Positions 33,001-37,473 of a stretch of 64,000 bases of DNA are shown here, piece by piece. The notes beneath the pieces were generated by a model. The model saw only the letters and a list, made by a program, of their open reading frames with translations. It was not told where the DNA came from and searched no databases. Origin of the DNA: CAXXOK01 sp963666755 (GTDB taxonomy: Bacteria; Bacillota; Clostridia; Christensenellales; Aristaeellaceae); NCBI GenBank assembly GCA_963666755.2, contig CAXXGW010000009.1, positions 1 through 64,000 of the forward strand, read 5' to 3'. A program made the position numbers and the translations under genes. Position 1 is the first letter of the stretch; every line of letters starts with the position of its first letter.

Positions 33001-35132
33001 AGGATCAACTGGTGACCGTAACTGTACAGGATGCGCCCACCACCGTGACGGTGCTCAAGCTGGACAGCAACGTGCTGGACGGCGCGGGCCAACCGACCGG
33101 CCACCGCGTGCCCGGCGCGACCCTGAGCCTGACCCGTAAAGGCGATCCCACGGTGCTTGGCACCTTCGCCTACGACGGCACCAAGGATTGGATCGTGACC
33201 CCCGGGCTGCTGCAGCCCGGCGCGACCTACACCCTGACCGAAACCGTAACCCCGGCCGGGTACCTGACTACGCCCAGCCTCGACTTTACCGTGGCGCAGG
33301 ATGGCTCCGATCAGTGGATTGTGGTGAACACGCCCATTGCCAACCATACCATTGTGGTCAACAAGGTCTGGGCGGATACGGGTGTCGCCCGTCAGCCGGT
33401 TACCATCCGGCTGTTCCGCAGCGACGATACGGTCAACGCCTACCGCACCGCCATCCTGACCACCGCGGATACGACCGTGACCTTCCAGAACCTGCCCGAT
33501 CAGGACAGTACAGGCCACGCCTACACCTACACCCTTACCGAGGACGCGGTGGACGGGTATCTGCCCGGCGTGTTCTCCGGCCCGGTGTACACCGCCGCCG
33601 ATAACACCGACACCTATACCCTGACCAACACGCCCACGCACTATACCGTAACCAAGCTGGCTGCCGATACCGGCAAGGCGCTGGCGGGTGCGAGCCTCCA
33701 GATCGTCAAGGGGAACGGCACCGGTTATACCGCCGCCGATGTGGTGGATTCGTGGCTCAGCGGCAGCGACGGCACAAACCCCGACGGCACGCTTGCGCCG
33801 CACAGCCTCAAGGGTAAGCTGATCCTCGGGCAGACCTACACGCTTATGGAACTGGCGGCTCCCGCCGGGTACCTCAGGGCGCAGCCCATCACCTTCACTT
33901 ACACAGCCGACGCGAGCGTCACGCTGGAGAACCAGCCCGTGCGCGTGCGCTTTGCCAAGATCGACAACCTGACCGGCGCGATGGTCGCGGGCGCGCAGTA
34001 CGCCGTGTACCTCGACAGCGACTGGCAGGCGAGCGGCACCGCCGCAACGCCGGTGTTCACCTTCACCTCGGGCGTAACCGAAGTGAACAGGGACGGCGTG
34101 CTGACCGCAGGGGCCTACTACCGGCTGGTGGAAACGCAGCCGCCTGCGGGCTACCAGCTGAACGCCTCCAGCATCCAGTTCCAGGCCCCGACTGACCAGA
34201 CGGTGCTGACTGTGCGCATGGCCAACCCGCGCATCTACACCTTTACCAAGGTGAACGCCACCACCGGCGCTGCCGTGCCGGGCGCGACCCTGCGCGTAAC
34301 CGATCTGGCGGGCAATACCATCATCCCCGCGTGGACCAGCGGCACCAGCCCGTACCAGTTCATCAACAGCGATGCCAGCGGCCAGCCCATCCTCAAGGTG
34401 GGCGTGGATTACCGTCTGGTGGAGGACGCCGCGCCTACCGGGTATACCCTGAACACCACGGCGGTCGTCTTCCGGCTGAGCGCGGACGGGCTCATCAACG
34501 GTGGCACTAACGTGACCATGACCAACACGCCCAACGATGTGCCGGAAAAGGAAACCATCGACCTGACCATCCGTAAGACCTGGGTGGATAACAGCAATGC
34601 GGGCAACACCCGCCCCACCGGCGGCCTGACCGTGTACCTCTACCGCAAGCTGACGACCGAGGCCGACTACACCGTCTACGCTACGCTGGGCGTGCCGTAC
34701 CGCGCGGGCAACACCTGGTCGCTGACCGTGTATGGTCTGGACCGCACCAACGACGCGGGCGTGGCGTACGATTACCGTGTGCGCGAGGTTGTGCCCGCCG
34801 GGTACACCGTAACCTATTCCAATAACGGCTTCAGCATTGTGAACACCTACCCGGGCAATCAGGCTTCGCCGACCCCGATCCCGACGCTCACACCCACCCC
34901 GGTACCGACCACGACCACCCGGCCGCCCACGGGCGTGCGGCTGATCGACGGCCAGTGGGTCTACGTGGATGAGTACAACGTCCCGTTGGGCGTTGTACCG
35001 CAAACCGGTGATGAAACCAGCTACCTGCTCGTGGGTCTGGCCATCGGCCTGCCTCTGCTGTTGAGCATGTTGGCGCTGGTGTTCCTCTACCGCCGCAAAC
35101 GGCGTGATTCTGCCGCGACGGAGCACCGTTAA
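18072..35132 (+). CDS. Giant sortase-anchored surface protein with Cna-B and SpaA-like domain arrays
   Basis: A 5,686-residue intact frame. Order: signal peptide (to about residue 40, ending ANA); eight related blocks of about 130 residues, each opening with YEDxxLRV (to about 1190); a choice-of-anchor-A domain (about 1195-1510); eleven Cna-B domains (about 1515-2685); an array of about 23 SpaA-like and 3 Cna-B domains (to about 5495); a final Cna-B; a Pro/Thr linker; sorting signal VPQTG (5642-5646), membrane span and RRKRR tail. Most Ig-like modules show the Lys (VTVTKTW or VRK), Glu (YTxxE) and Asn/Asp pattern of intramolecular isopeptide bonds, so a protease-resistant fibre is predicted. 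ATG 18072 or 18081 may be used; the latter gives a cleaner MKK start. The adjacent sortase is the likely anchoring enzyme. Ligand unknown. Confidence 0.93.
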   Translation: MELMKKPTLKLKQTALKAAALLMGVALLCGNLPWLSIANATQYYQAEGRVVIVPMPTTAPAATSLEAQEDQITFTASFGEAGAPEGGSLTVRRVEDADALALLQTAYDAAFGEGATLRLYRLLLSADGSSLALPSPLPVSITADKSIGFMPAAALAVDWQGSEAHFDQPSAVQTDEQTWSTALELKNTDLLVLATRAQAKPAVEETPAPEETPAPYAFEDAQIRLTAEFAGEAPPEGAVLTAEALSATPGAEGQVGELWRYVVGLQTEQGLLSSSEPMTLTLTLKQADLRAAATALTNGNGETLWAAAEGETGVPETLTFSLAVGDTLTLLGLTPAAEETAAPVEPLTYEDQAIRLTALPADGSALPEGATLAAAALETAPQADPTEGTEPAAQTELLAYQVTVIDAQGAPLTGLPLALTLELKDAALSAAAVTGADGTILWQSAGDAAPITFTLPAGDAFHVLGAAIAPQETQPGTQGVFTYEDEQLRVTATLADPAALPAGAVFAATFGQSAWAFHARTLEAAGVGEARVSDILSIAPAFTLEGEPLDASATAVTYDVLFKTLTDSPTVGAMTLLDGAAAETEGFAVTAEGLTARYTAAGAGSAAFALLLPKQTVFAYEDDTLRLQVTVDAPDALPDGAVLRAQLAEAPWESAADALAAVDVDQTRLGGLYTLTAGFEANGQPVQAEGLALQYDLQLKGTQFATAQAFYTVADGVAAPVTGFTAAADSVTAQWSGNAAAQTLAVVLPQRATYTYEDEQFRLTVTVPDATLLPEGARLTAALQPAEWATYATQLQAAAVDEVRVQALYTLTAGFTLDEAPLDTAALPLQYGLTLKGVQAEGLDAWAVEDTAAAKAPAPVQSEEGATLTLERTGTAALGVVLATPRVTTFTFENDELRVRVTVPDTLLLPEGAQMAVTAAPADWVTYAARMQKLGYDQTRVQSLYTLNVSFTKDEQPVLLTGVPLQYEVLLKGVPGETMLGFALLNSGDMPVDSLTATDEGAQAAFIAADAAQFGLAITLPGRTVYTYEDDQLLVTATLAQPGAVPENAQLLVTPKTIDDTMQPYIDMLRAANGDPMASEAAQAASSVDTTAQDGQTQANVTGYNAYDVRFQADGVDYEPTDGQVSVSFQRKDQMFLNLNSQDMKVLHLKETGDGQVVPEILDASVAQDGDALTFQTGSFSTFTLPSGTNLSYTSITASSTPFTSWSGYKSRPLGIAGNFHIVAFNKATLSAHTNGNILAQELVAGSTQFGSSGFDSLEMNYIRDYSGVSSNTLDGASMSLQILGLGDTNTVGTTGTGTAAKFTVNGTTLDHAQQIYQDASSSFHYIDLVAVRAAMLQLSNTLSTYSDSGVTRTGSNFTGTNYNEGDGDWYYTTADGVVNVLNIDNSNQTILTKKLHLSLKTNTTLIINVDAGSVTNLQIPATYYVYNGTQYNSHEIKAMADFNGHILWNVYNAQGKVFSTTAEVFASVLAVGATVSFPSNVDGTVIADTVNISGGESHRHDFVGNLTTPPPQQITVSKIWKDQNGNVVTNTTDSVTIQFYKLVGSTYYTESNWYVTLNKNNNWSATWNIPSGYTSYTFYAQETKINSTAATGDVTGGLCGNYRISYTGNTGIPGTSSGLITVTNQAVELTSVTITKTWKDAGGSSSYTGVTPSVTVQLKQNGTLYGDPFTLDPPSYSKTISNLPKKDGNGVTYAYTAYETVPSGAGYTCVTNSSTALVNRMKPVSLTLTKQWVGDTGYTAYRPTAGLDLTLKRKLAGGGDDNTFTPQTVHLSSASGDTWTATVSNLPEGYYETSGGAYKTYTYYVVEPSVPKGYAVTYPADNLLKAVNTFQTKTVTVTKKWIDGANENGTVTYPASGPEFYVDVLGPGTTVADTLHYSANTTTLTQTSKALPAYDTSGNPITYTLQERTLAGYTASVTNGTGTGAANQTYTLNNTRNLTQVSVTKTWANNSYSGTPALVRPKVVYSLYANGGTTAVRTITVESGTSSTAKDAEYNVTFQYLPTHTSAGAEITYTVTETLPDAAASYTKAQNGTAFTNTLVTTSVTVTKQWKLKDNSNYTGYKPVVKLRLWQALAGQTAVEFRTYDLPSGTTSYTFANLPRYSPTTGAEYQYTITEDTVTGFDSVVSGTTVTNTLQTVSVPVTKNWLNGSYTGSEAIKRPAITVYLLNEDHATAATALASKTFDAGIKTTDTYTFTNLPKGRFVGNVFTDYTYTVVEQETVPGYTKGTVTGNATSGFVIPNTLVTINISASKTWVLAGDETAVPAIQVNLKRNGVVMDSLTHTMGASTLPAANHSWTWQNLPKVNPDTGLNYEYTVEEFIQPTTTGGVTADGDAATAFTKSLEGDQSTGFTLTNTQIPVTLSGTKSWKVGTQTYASPLVKPAVTVTLLRGGNPLNPTRTATLGVNSSNQTYQFDNLPKYNALTGAQYEYTVVESTLEGFTPVYPTGTLNIENQQNLIDLTVTKHWTDNGANADATFGSQSVTVQLVRKLQGEADTAFAAVPGVAARTFAGSTTYTDLPAGVVDASGAYHPYVYSVTETAVDGFTTQIAYSGAGTGGDQTATVTNARVRVPYTATKQWKTYAGAALTPIPAGASVQLQLTRTVEGATTDVSGRLITLDGTADTTAGSATDGETAAWTAMFKGLETYTTDRKAITYGVRELPGASTVGFLTTITTDANGATVVNRQTELTVRKFGLNSEPLAGAAFTLTNKSDANEVYTLAAGSGTTSWTLKGLKPAPVVYTLAETQTPAGYLPAADIDLRIDATSGAVYLADGNGNFTVATTNNQVDVTNTAIALNVVKLNETGHDWMTTAQVTALYTQKPEAFVTGATLELYLQSDMNTVLQTISITSAGQMVQLGTAAHPLVAGATYVLKETTVPPHYRRAANLTFTVTAAKNGLTIPMVDPKIAYRPIQVQKSWSGTERAAVWFDLYLAGQTTPLDSVQLAADDADGIAVFPGTASICYNNQYPLTDAEGTALVYTVTERALDGYYTVTAAHKTTDTDALLQFEATNAAVSITIHKQAKDAAGNAVAGELAGASLQLIRKDTNAVVEGPWTSGTAHTVTAKLIVGQTYVLSEVNPPKGYRAAASVEFTVLADGTIQQTSAASDTATVSTAGGVNTVTLWDKQLSLTVSKKTAVNDQDLPGATLTLRDATADVLVATWTGQSSGSKTFASTVSATAPGTEIDGYYYTFPAGQQYPLVAGHSYTLTEDAAPDGYLKLSNSVTFSLNADGTVSNISANGEASGTTVTIRNALNTYKILKQNSGGTLLAGAAFSLYLYSDTATDHIGAAVLPVGTGSTPIVTGADGTFTVYGLTQGVHYILKETTAPNGYALVAPIDFVYADDLHQSNPGLTVTDQVATVKVRKTDIDTGKALANAKLAIYDATNTVAVRTGIVSVDESVNGGWVALQADLGQTDATHYLLPGYDYYLREVEPPVGYAINNTAVRFTFKADSTGVATVSDPKLHLTIDKADIAGAAVPNATLTITDDTLTAPNNVVDTWTTPATGSAEHTVSLDKLVAGRTYTLTETLTPDGYARSESVHFQIALDGTVTLVQGSAGTLDDTKITMTDGYNQLQLIKANASGAAFTLFQSDAAGQQGAQVGLPGTSFSKLNSGYYLLRETTVPNGFVAMVDLPFRFVQDAATGAITLTVSAARTDVQASTEAGKGILTITDAPTLVKVRKLDASGNVLGGAKLAIYTDNGQTPGAPDQPVTGTAFTTSAGEEWHAISALLTAGQKYWLVETETPDASLYAKAEPQAFTAGTTATAVELTMTNRTLELKLYKLDSDAVNGTGAYTGNPVSGVALTLTGPYRNASGTVENGHIWTWNTTTYNPRTLTLADGLVPGGSYTLSEDAATVPPAYQYSAPVVFTLPQYGASVSHVMVDAPAGTVSVKVNKQWWNSAHTAQLTTLPTAVTSLAVQLYSAVPAEGITAAPVSGKTLTLTAPDWSGTFTGLPKVNQNGNPYVYTVQETVPAGFRLYSTSDDLDTGDNYEYTLQNAAYEATFSKRTVGGAELPGAKLQILDSNNQVVDQWISTDQPHVVTGLLYPSQSYTLHEVYAPGGYTVTTDIAFSFDANMVPTVASTTFGGVDQGVIYMVDAATRVELDKRILINSTQAGATLTGATLSVTPATQGNGFTNTFSWTSGSDGTNTDGSDKPHVLTGLVAGVKYTLTESAAPDGYLKAASIDFIVDTDGRIRYKLSTEGDSAYQYAAAQTLTMLDAPTHVNLSKKATGGGEELPGAIVRVTAQNTNNETVLVKEWTSGYLDDGTPTTAARTLDNLTVGVVYTFTERIPANGYAIAESIQFVIQPDGSVKAKKVSEPDSAYATVTAQTVLMLDAPTVVTFSKQELTNSPEISGAELTLTDLTPDTNQPAADTVWSWTSQSTPTVLTGQLRVGHTFRLTEVTAPNGYRIAESVTFKLTPEGAIAVATDQNGQPIQNPSGELQTATNTVVMRDAPTKLSLTKVDDATPPKPVAGAILKVYAVADQNTTTLGAWVATVTTGTDGTADVTGKLSLGQWYVVDEALADTPAANLPATRTAPFQLQADGTKTLTMVDPRTVYYVGKRDAATKRLLGGARLSIYDSTTDTQGNTVPDLNSLLLTVTTVDGATTPVYGLLRNHTYYLYETEAPAGYLRNYALYSAFQVTDGAADENTTYSDDTQSVISLRKVDAAQVRLAGAELALVLGDDAVYTPADVVAQWTSKADEDKVLTALAVDTPYTLLETGVPAGYIGSAGVSFKLNQDGKVIPLSGSLTDPSTVTLVSLSNTPTEVVFSKQAIGVLTAELVGATLEVTHRDANNQLVTDAHWIGGDASHVDNTGKAIPHTITGALLADNQTEYTFTEVGAADGYTIAGAIVFKLDTDGTVLIKQPDGSFVSQSENRVVMTDAPIAFRVAKTDLTGLALPGAVFKIVPDVGGAPGTTAVTGFDHIVSAATPVRLTGLNAGTYWLVETQAPVGTDANNKPVYYQLAAAKQFTLTDTLLAEDQLVTVTVQDAPTTVTVLKLDSNVLDGAGQPTGHRVPGATLSLTRKGDPTVLGTFAYDGTKDWIVTPGLLQPGATYTLTETVTPAGYLTTPSLDFTVAQDGSDQWIVVNTPIANHTIVVNKVWADTGVARQPVTIRLFRSDDTVNAYRTAILTTADTTVTFQNLPDQDSTGHAYTYTLTEDAVDGYLPGVFSGPVYTAADNTDTYTLTNTPTHYTVTKLAADTGKALAGASLQIVKGNGTGYTAADVVDSWLSGSDGTNPDGTLAPHSLKGKLILGQTYTLMELAAPAGYLRAQPITFTYTADASVTLENQPVRVRFAKIDNLTGAMVAGAQYAVYLDSDWQASGTAATPVFTFTSGVTEVNRDGVLTAGAYYRLVETQPPAGYQLNASSIQFQAPTDQTVLTVRMANPRIYTFTKVNATTGAAVPGATLRVTDLAGNTIIPAWTSGTSPYQFINSDASGQPILKVGVDYRLVEDAAPTGYTLNTTAVVFRLSADGLINGGTNVTMTNTPNDVPEKETIDLTIRKTWVDNSNAGNTRPTGGLTVYLYRKLTTEADYTVYATLGVPYRAGNTWSLTVYGLDRTNDAGVAYDYRVREVVPAGYTVTYSNNGFSIVNTYPGNQASPTPIPTLTPTPVPTTTTRPPTGVRLIDGQWVYVDEYNVPLGVVPQTGDETSYLLVGLAIGLPLLLSMLALVFLYRRKRRDSAATEHR
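18250..21640 (+). repeat. Eight tandem N-terminal protein repeats of the giant protein
   Basis: About eight blocks of 120-140 codons. Each has a (Y/F)E(D/N)xx(L/I)R(L/V) opening, then an LP(E/D/A)GA motif 12-15 residues later, and a hydrophobic close before the next YED. Blocks 4-7 also share 'QTRxxxLYTL..F' and 'LQY.L.LKG'. They do not look like Cna-B modules. I do not recognise a named family. Confidence 0.7.
21650..22600 (+). other. Choice-of-anchor-A domain within the giant protein
   Basis: The segment begins near PLGIAGNFHIVAF, has the repeated 'L..NTT..INV' strands, and ends with FNGHILWNVYN, then VDGTVIADTVNISGGESHRHDF. That closing pattern is the hallmark of the choice-of-anchor-A domain seen in Gram-positive adhesins. 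It sits between the N-terminal repeats and the isopeptide arrays and may be the ligand-binding head. Confidence 0.75.
22613..26125 (+). repeat. Tandem array of eleven Cna-B domains
   Basis: Each unit of 85-120 residues opens with a V-x-V-T-K-x-W strand (isopeptide Lys), has YxYTVxE in the middle (catalytic Glu) and closes with VxNTL or similar (Asn). The eleven units are divergent in sequence, so this is an old duplication. Confidence 0.85.
26126..34555 (+). repeat. Array of about 23 SpaA-like domains with three interspersed Cna-B domains
   Basis: Units open with a xVxxxKxD strand, then GAxLxLxD, a YxLxExxxPxGY core and an xVxMxDAPT-like close. Cna-B units interrupt near 26,800, 29,730 and 33,350. 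The boundary motif DAPT occurs many times, most regularly between 30,700 and 33,060. Confidence 0.82.
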
Positions 35133-35193
35133 CGGCCAGGCCCGGCTGCCGCCCATTGTGGGCGGCGCGGGCACGCCAGGGGCGACTCTGCAG

Positions 35194-35230
35194 GAGCCGC
35201 GGCCACCACAGGGTGCGCCGCGGCTCTTGC
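35194..35230 (+). terminator. Terminator after the giant gene
   Basis: Perfect 10-bp stem GAGCCGCGGC (35194-35203) / GCCGCGGCTC (35217-35226) followed by TTGCGTTT. The T-run is imperfect and overlaps the -35 box of the next promoter. Confidence 0.6.
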
Positions 35231-35255
35231 GTTTCAGCGGGTTTTGCGTTATGCT
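35227..35255 (+). promoter_or_regulatory. Promoter of the sortase-peptidase gene
   Basis: TTGCGT (35227-35232), 17-base spacer, TATGCT (35250-35255), about 50 bases before the GTG start. The sortase could thus be expressed independently of the giant gene. Confidence 0.5.
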
Positions 35256-35306
35256 CGCTAGGAGCGCAGCCGGGGTGCTGCGCCCCCAACCGAACCGAGG
35301 GAGCGT

Positions 35307-37439
35307 GTGCGTTTGCGTTACAAACCGAAATATGGCTGGCTGTATGCGCTGATTGTGCTTTGCCTGCTTTTTAGCGGCGCTACCGCCTGGGGGCTGCTCA
35401 CCAAGCTGGCCCAACAGCAGGAGAGCGCTACCCTGTATGAAGAACTGAGCGCGGCCGTGGTTACCGCCGGCGCGACGGTGTTTGAAACCCCCGCGCCCAC
35501 GACAGAGGCCCGCGTACTGCAAAGTGAAGAAGAAGCCGAGGATCAGAGCGACACGGTTTTTTACCTGAACCATGACGTGATTGTGCTGACCCCGACGCTG
35601 GCCCCCACGCAAACCCCTGCGCCCTTGGCGGTGGCCGCCACGGCGACCGCGAAAGCGACCGCAATTCCGACGACCCCTGCGCCGACCCGTACCCCGACTG
35701 CAACGCCAACCGTCACGGTAAAACCAACTGCGGCCAAAGCCACGGCAACCCCGGTGCTTTCGCAAACCCCGGCGGCTACGGTATCGCCCGCCAAGCCGGC
35801 CGCGACTGCCATCCCGCCCGCCGCCAAGGCTACCGCAACCCCTGCGGTGGCGGTATCGCTGCCGACGGTACTCCCCGAAACATCCGGTGCGCTGGCACAG
35901 GCCGGTACGCCCGCCGCCACCGGCGCGGCCACGCCGCAGACCGCCGCACTGGCGACCACGCCTTCGCCCGCGCTGCTGGACGCCTTTCCCGGACTGGCGA
36001 CCGAGGTGCCGGGCCTTAACCGCTTTGTGCGTATGGATCAGGCGGCCTACTCGGTGGATTTTGGCTATCTGCAATCCATCAACAACGATGTGAAAGCCTG
36101 GATTGTGCAGGACGGCACGCCCATCAACTATCCGGTGCTACAAGGGAAAAACAACGATTATTATCTGGAGCGGATGTTCAACCGGAAGCTAAACAAGGAT
36201 GGCTCCATCTATCTGGACAGCGGCAGCTCCGCCTCCTTTATTGACGCGAACACTTATATTTACGGTCACCACACCAAGACTGACTCGATGTTTTCCACTC
36301 TTGCCCAATACCGCGACCCGGCTTATTACGAGGCGCACCCCAGCATGGTGCTGCTGACCCCATACGGGGATTTCCGCATCGACCTGTTTGCCGCGCGCGT
36401 TTGCGCCGTGGATGACGAAACCACCTGGCGCGTGAAGCAGTTCCTGCACAAATCTGAGTTTACGGACTACCTGCGTGCGCTGGAGGCGGAATCGCTGTTC
36501 AAAGGCCACGCGGACGCCATGCCGGAGTGGGGGGATCAGTTGCTGGTGCTGGTGACCTGTACCAACGAAACGCATGGCGAGCGCTACGTGGTGTACGGCC
36601 GCATGCGCCAGATTGTGTACGCCACGGAGGATAAGCAGGGCGTGACCAAGATGGCGATGGATCAGACCCCCAGCGAAAGCGGCTGGCGCGACGTGCCGGG
36701 CCGCGGGAAGATGATGGTGTATTTCCAGAATGATCCGCTCTGGGCCGAGATGCGTTATGAGAACCGCATCTCCGACAAGCGCCGCGTGTTTGGCGAGGGC
36801 GGTTGCGGGCCGACGTCCGTCGCCATGGCGGTGGCCAATCTGGTGCCGGAGGCGCTGCTGCCGCAGATTTTCGGCTACGCGAAAACCACGCTGGGCTACA
36901 CCTTCTGCACCTGCTCGGTTAACCAATACTTCTGCAACCGCCTGCACGCGCAGTATCAGGTGCAGACGCCTGAGGAGTATCTGCGCTACCTGCCGCTGGT
37001 GATGGCCAACTTCGCCACCGGCAACAATTATTGGGGCGAAGCCTCGCGCGGGAAGAACGCGGGCACCAGCCTCAATTTCCTCAAGCGGATCGCCTACCTG
37101 TACAAGCTGGATTTAAGCGTGACCGTTGATAACGACGAGACGATTGCCGCCGTGCGCAACGGGGCGGTCGCCATTGCGAGCCTCAGCCGGGAAAACCCCT
37201 TTACCGGCGGCGGCCACTATGTGGTGATCGCCTCGGCGGATTCGCAGTACCTTTACGTGCTGGATCCCTACCTGCAAAAGAGCTACGATGCAACCGACAA
37301 GCGCGGCATCCTGACCCGCCTTTCGAAGGGTGTGGTGCGCGTGCGGCTGGAGGATGCGCGGGCGCTGTTCATGTCCACCTGCTACATCCTGAAAACGACG
37401 CCCCAGACCTTTACGGCGGATGCGCCCGCCGTGCAGTAA
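35307..37439 (+). CDS. Membrane-anchored class B sortase fused to a C39-like cysteine peptidase
   Basis: A 710-residue protein. Residues 10-32 are a signal-anchor span. Residues about 60-225 are a Thr/Pro/Ala-rich extracellular linker. Residues about 230-440 are a sortase with His321 (YGHHTK), Cys418 (LVLVTCTNETHGER) and Arg426, in the class B arrangement. Residues about 470-690 match the C39-like peptidase fold (Peptidase_C39_2): YFQNDPLWAEM, Cys500 in GGCGPTSVAM, His637 in GGGHYVVIA and Asp653 in LDPY, so both active sites look complete. The GTG start follows GAGGGAG. Located directly after the giant VPQTG protein, it is the likely anchoring enzyme. What the peptidase cuts is unknown. The P-type ATPase starts 34 bases later. 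Confidence 0.9.
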   Translation: MRLRYKPKYGWLYALIVLCLLFSGATAWGLLTKLAQQQESATLYEELSAAVVTAGATVFETPAPTTEARVLQSEEEAEDQSDTVFYLNHDVIVLTPTLAPTQTPAPLAVAATATAKATAIPTTPAPTRTPTATPTVTVKPTAAKATATPVLSQTPAATVSPAKPAATAIPPAAKATATPAVAVSLPTVLPETSGALAQAGTPAATGAATPQTAALATTPSPALLDAFPGLATEVPGLNRFVRMDQAAYSVDFGYLQSINNDVKAWIVQDGTPINYPVLQGKNNDYYLERMFNRKLNKDGSIYLDSGSSASFIDANTYIYGHHTKTDSMFSTLAQYRDPAYYEAHPSMVLLTPYGDFRIDLFAARVCAVDDETTWRVKQFLHKSEFTDYLRALEAESLFKGHADAMPEWGDQLLVLVTCTNETHGERYVVYGRMRQIVYATEDKQGVTKMAMDQTPSESGWRDVPGRGKMMVYFQNDPLWAEMRYENRISDKRRVFGEGGCGPTSVAMAVANLVPEALLPQIFGYAKTTLGYTFCTCSVNQYFCNRLHAQYQVQTPEEYLRYLPLVMANFATGNNYWGEASRGKNAGTSLNFLKRIAYLYKLDLSVTVDNDETIAAVRNGAVAIASLSRENPFTGGGHYVVIASADSQYLYVLDPYLQKSYDATDKRGILTRLSKGVVRVRLEDARALFMSTCYILKTTPQTFTADAPAVQ

Positions 37440-37473
37440 CCCGGACGCCAACCGCAGTTTGGAGGGACGCATC

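Noticed and set aside
23973..36074. A 4,033-codon open frame on the minus strand opposite the giant gene
   Set aside because: It mirrors the codon bias of the giant gene (few stop complements), gives a Gly/His/Arg-rich product without motifs, and has no ribosome-binding site or promoter.
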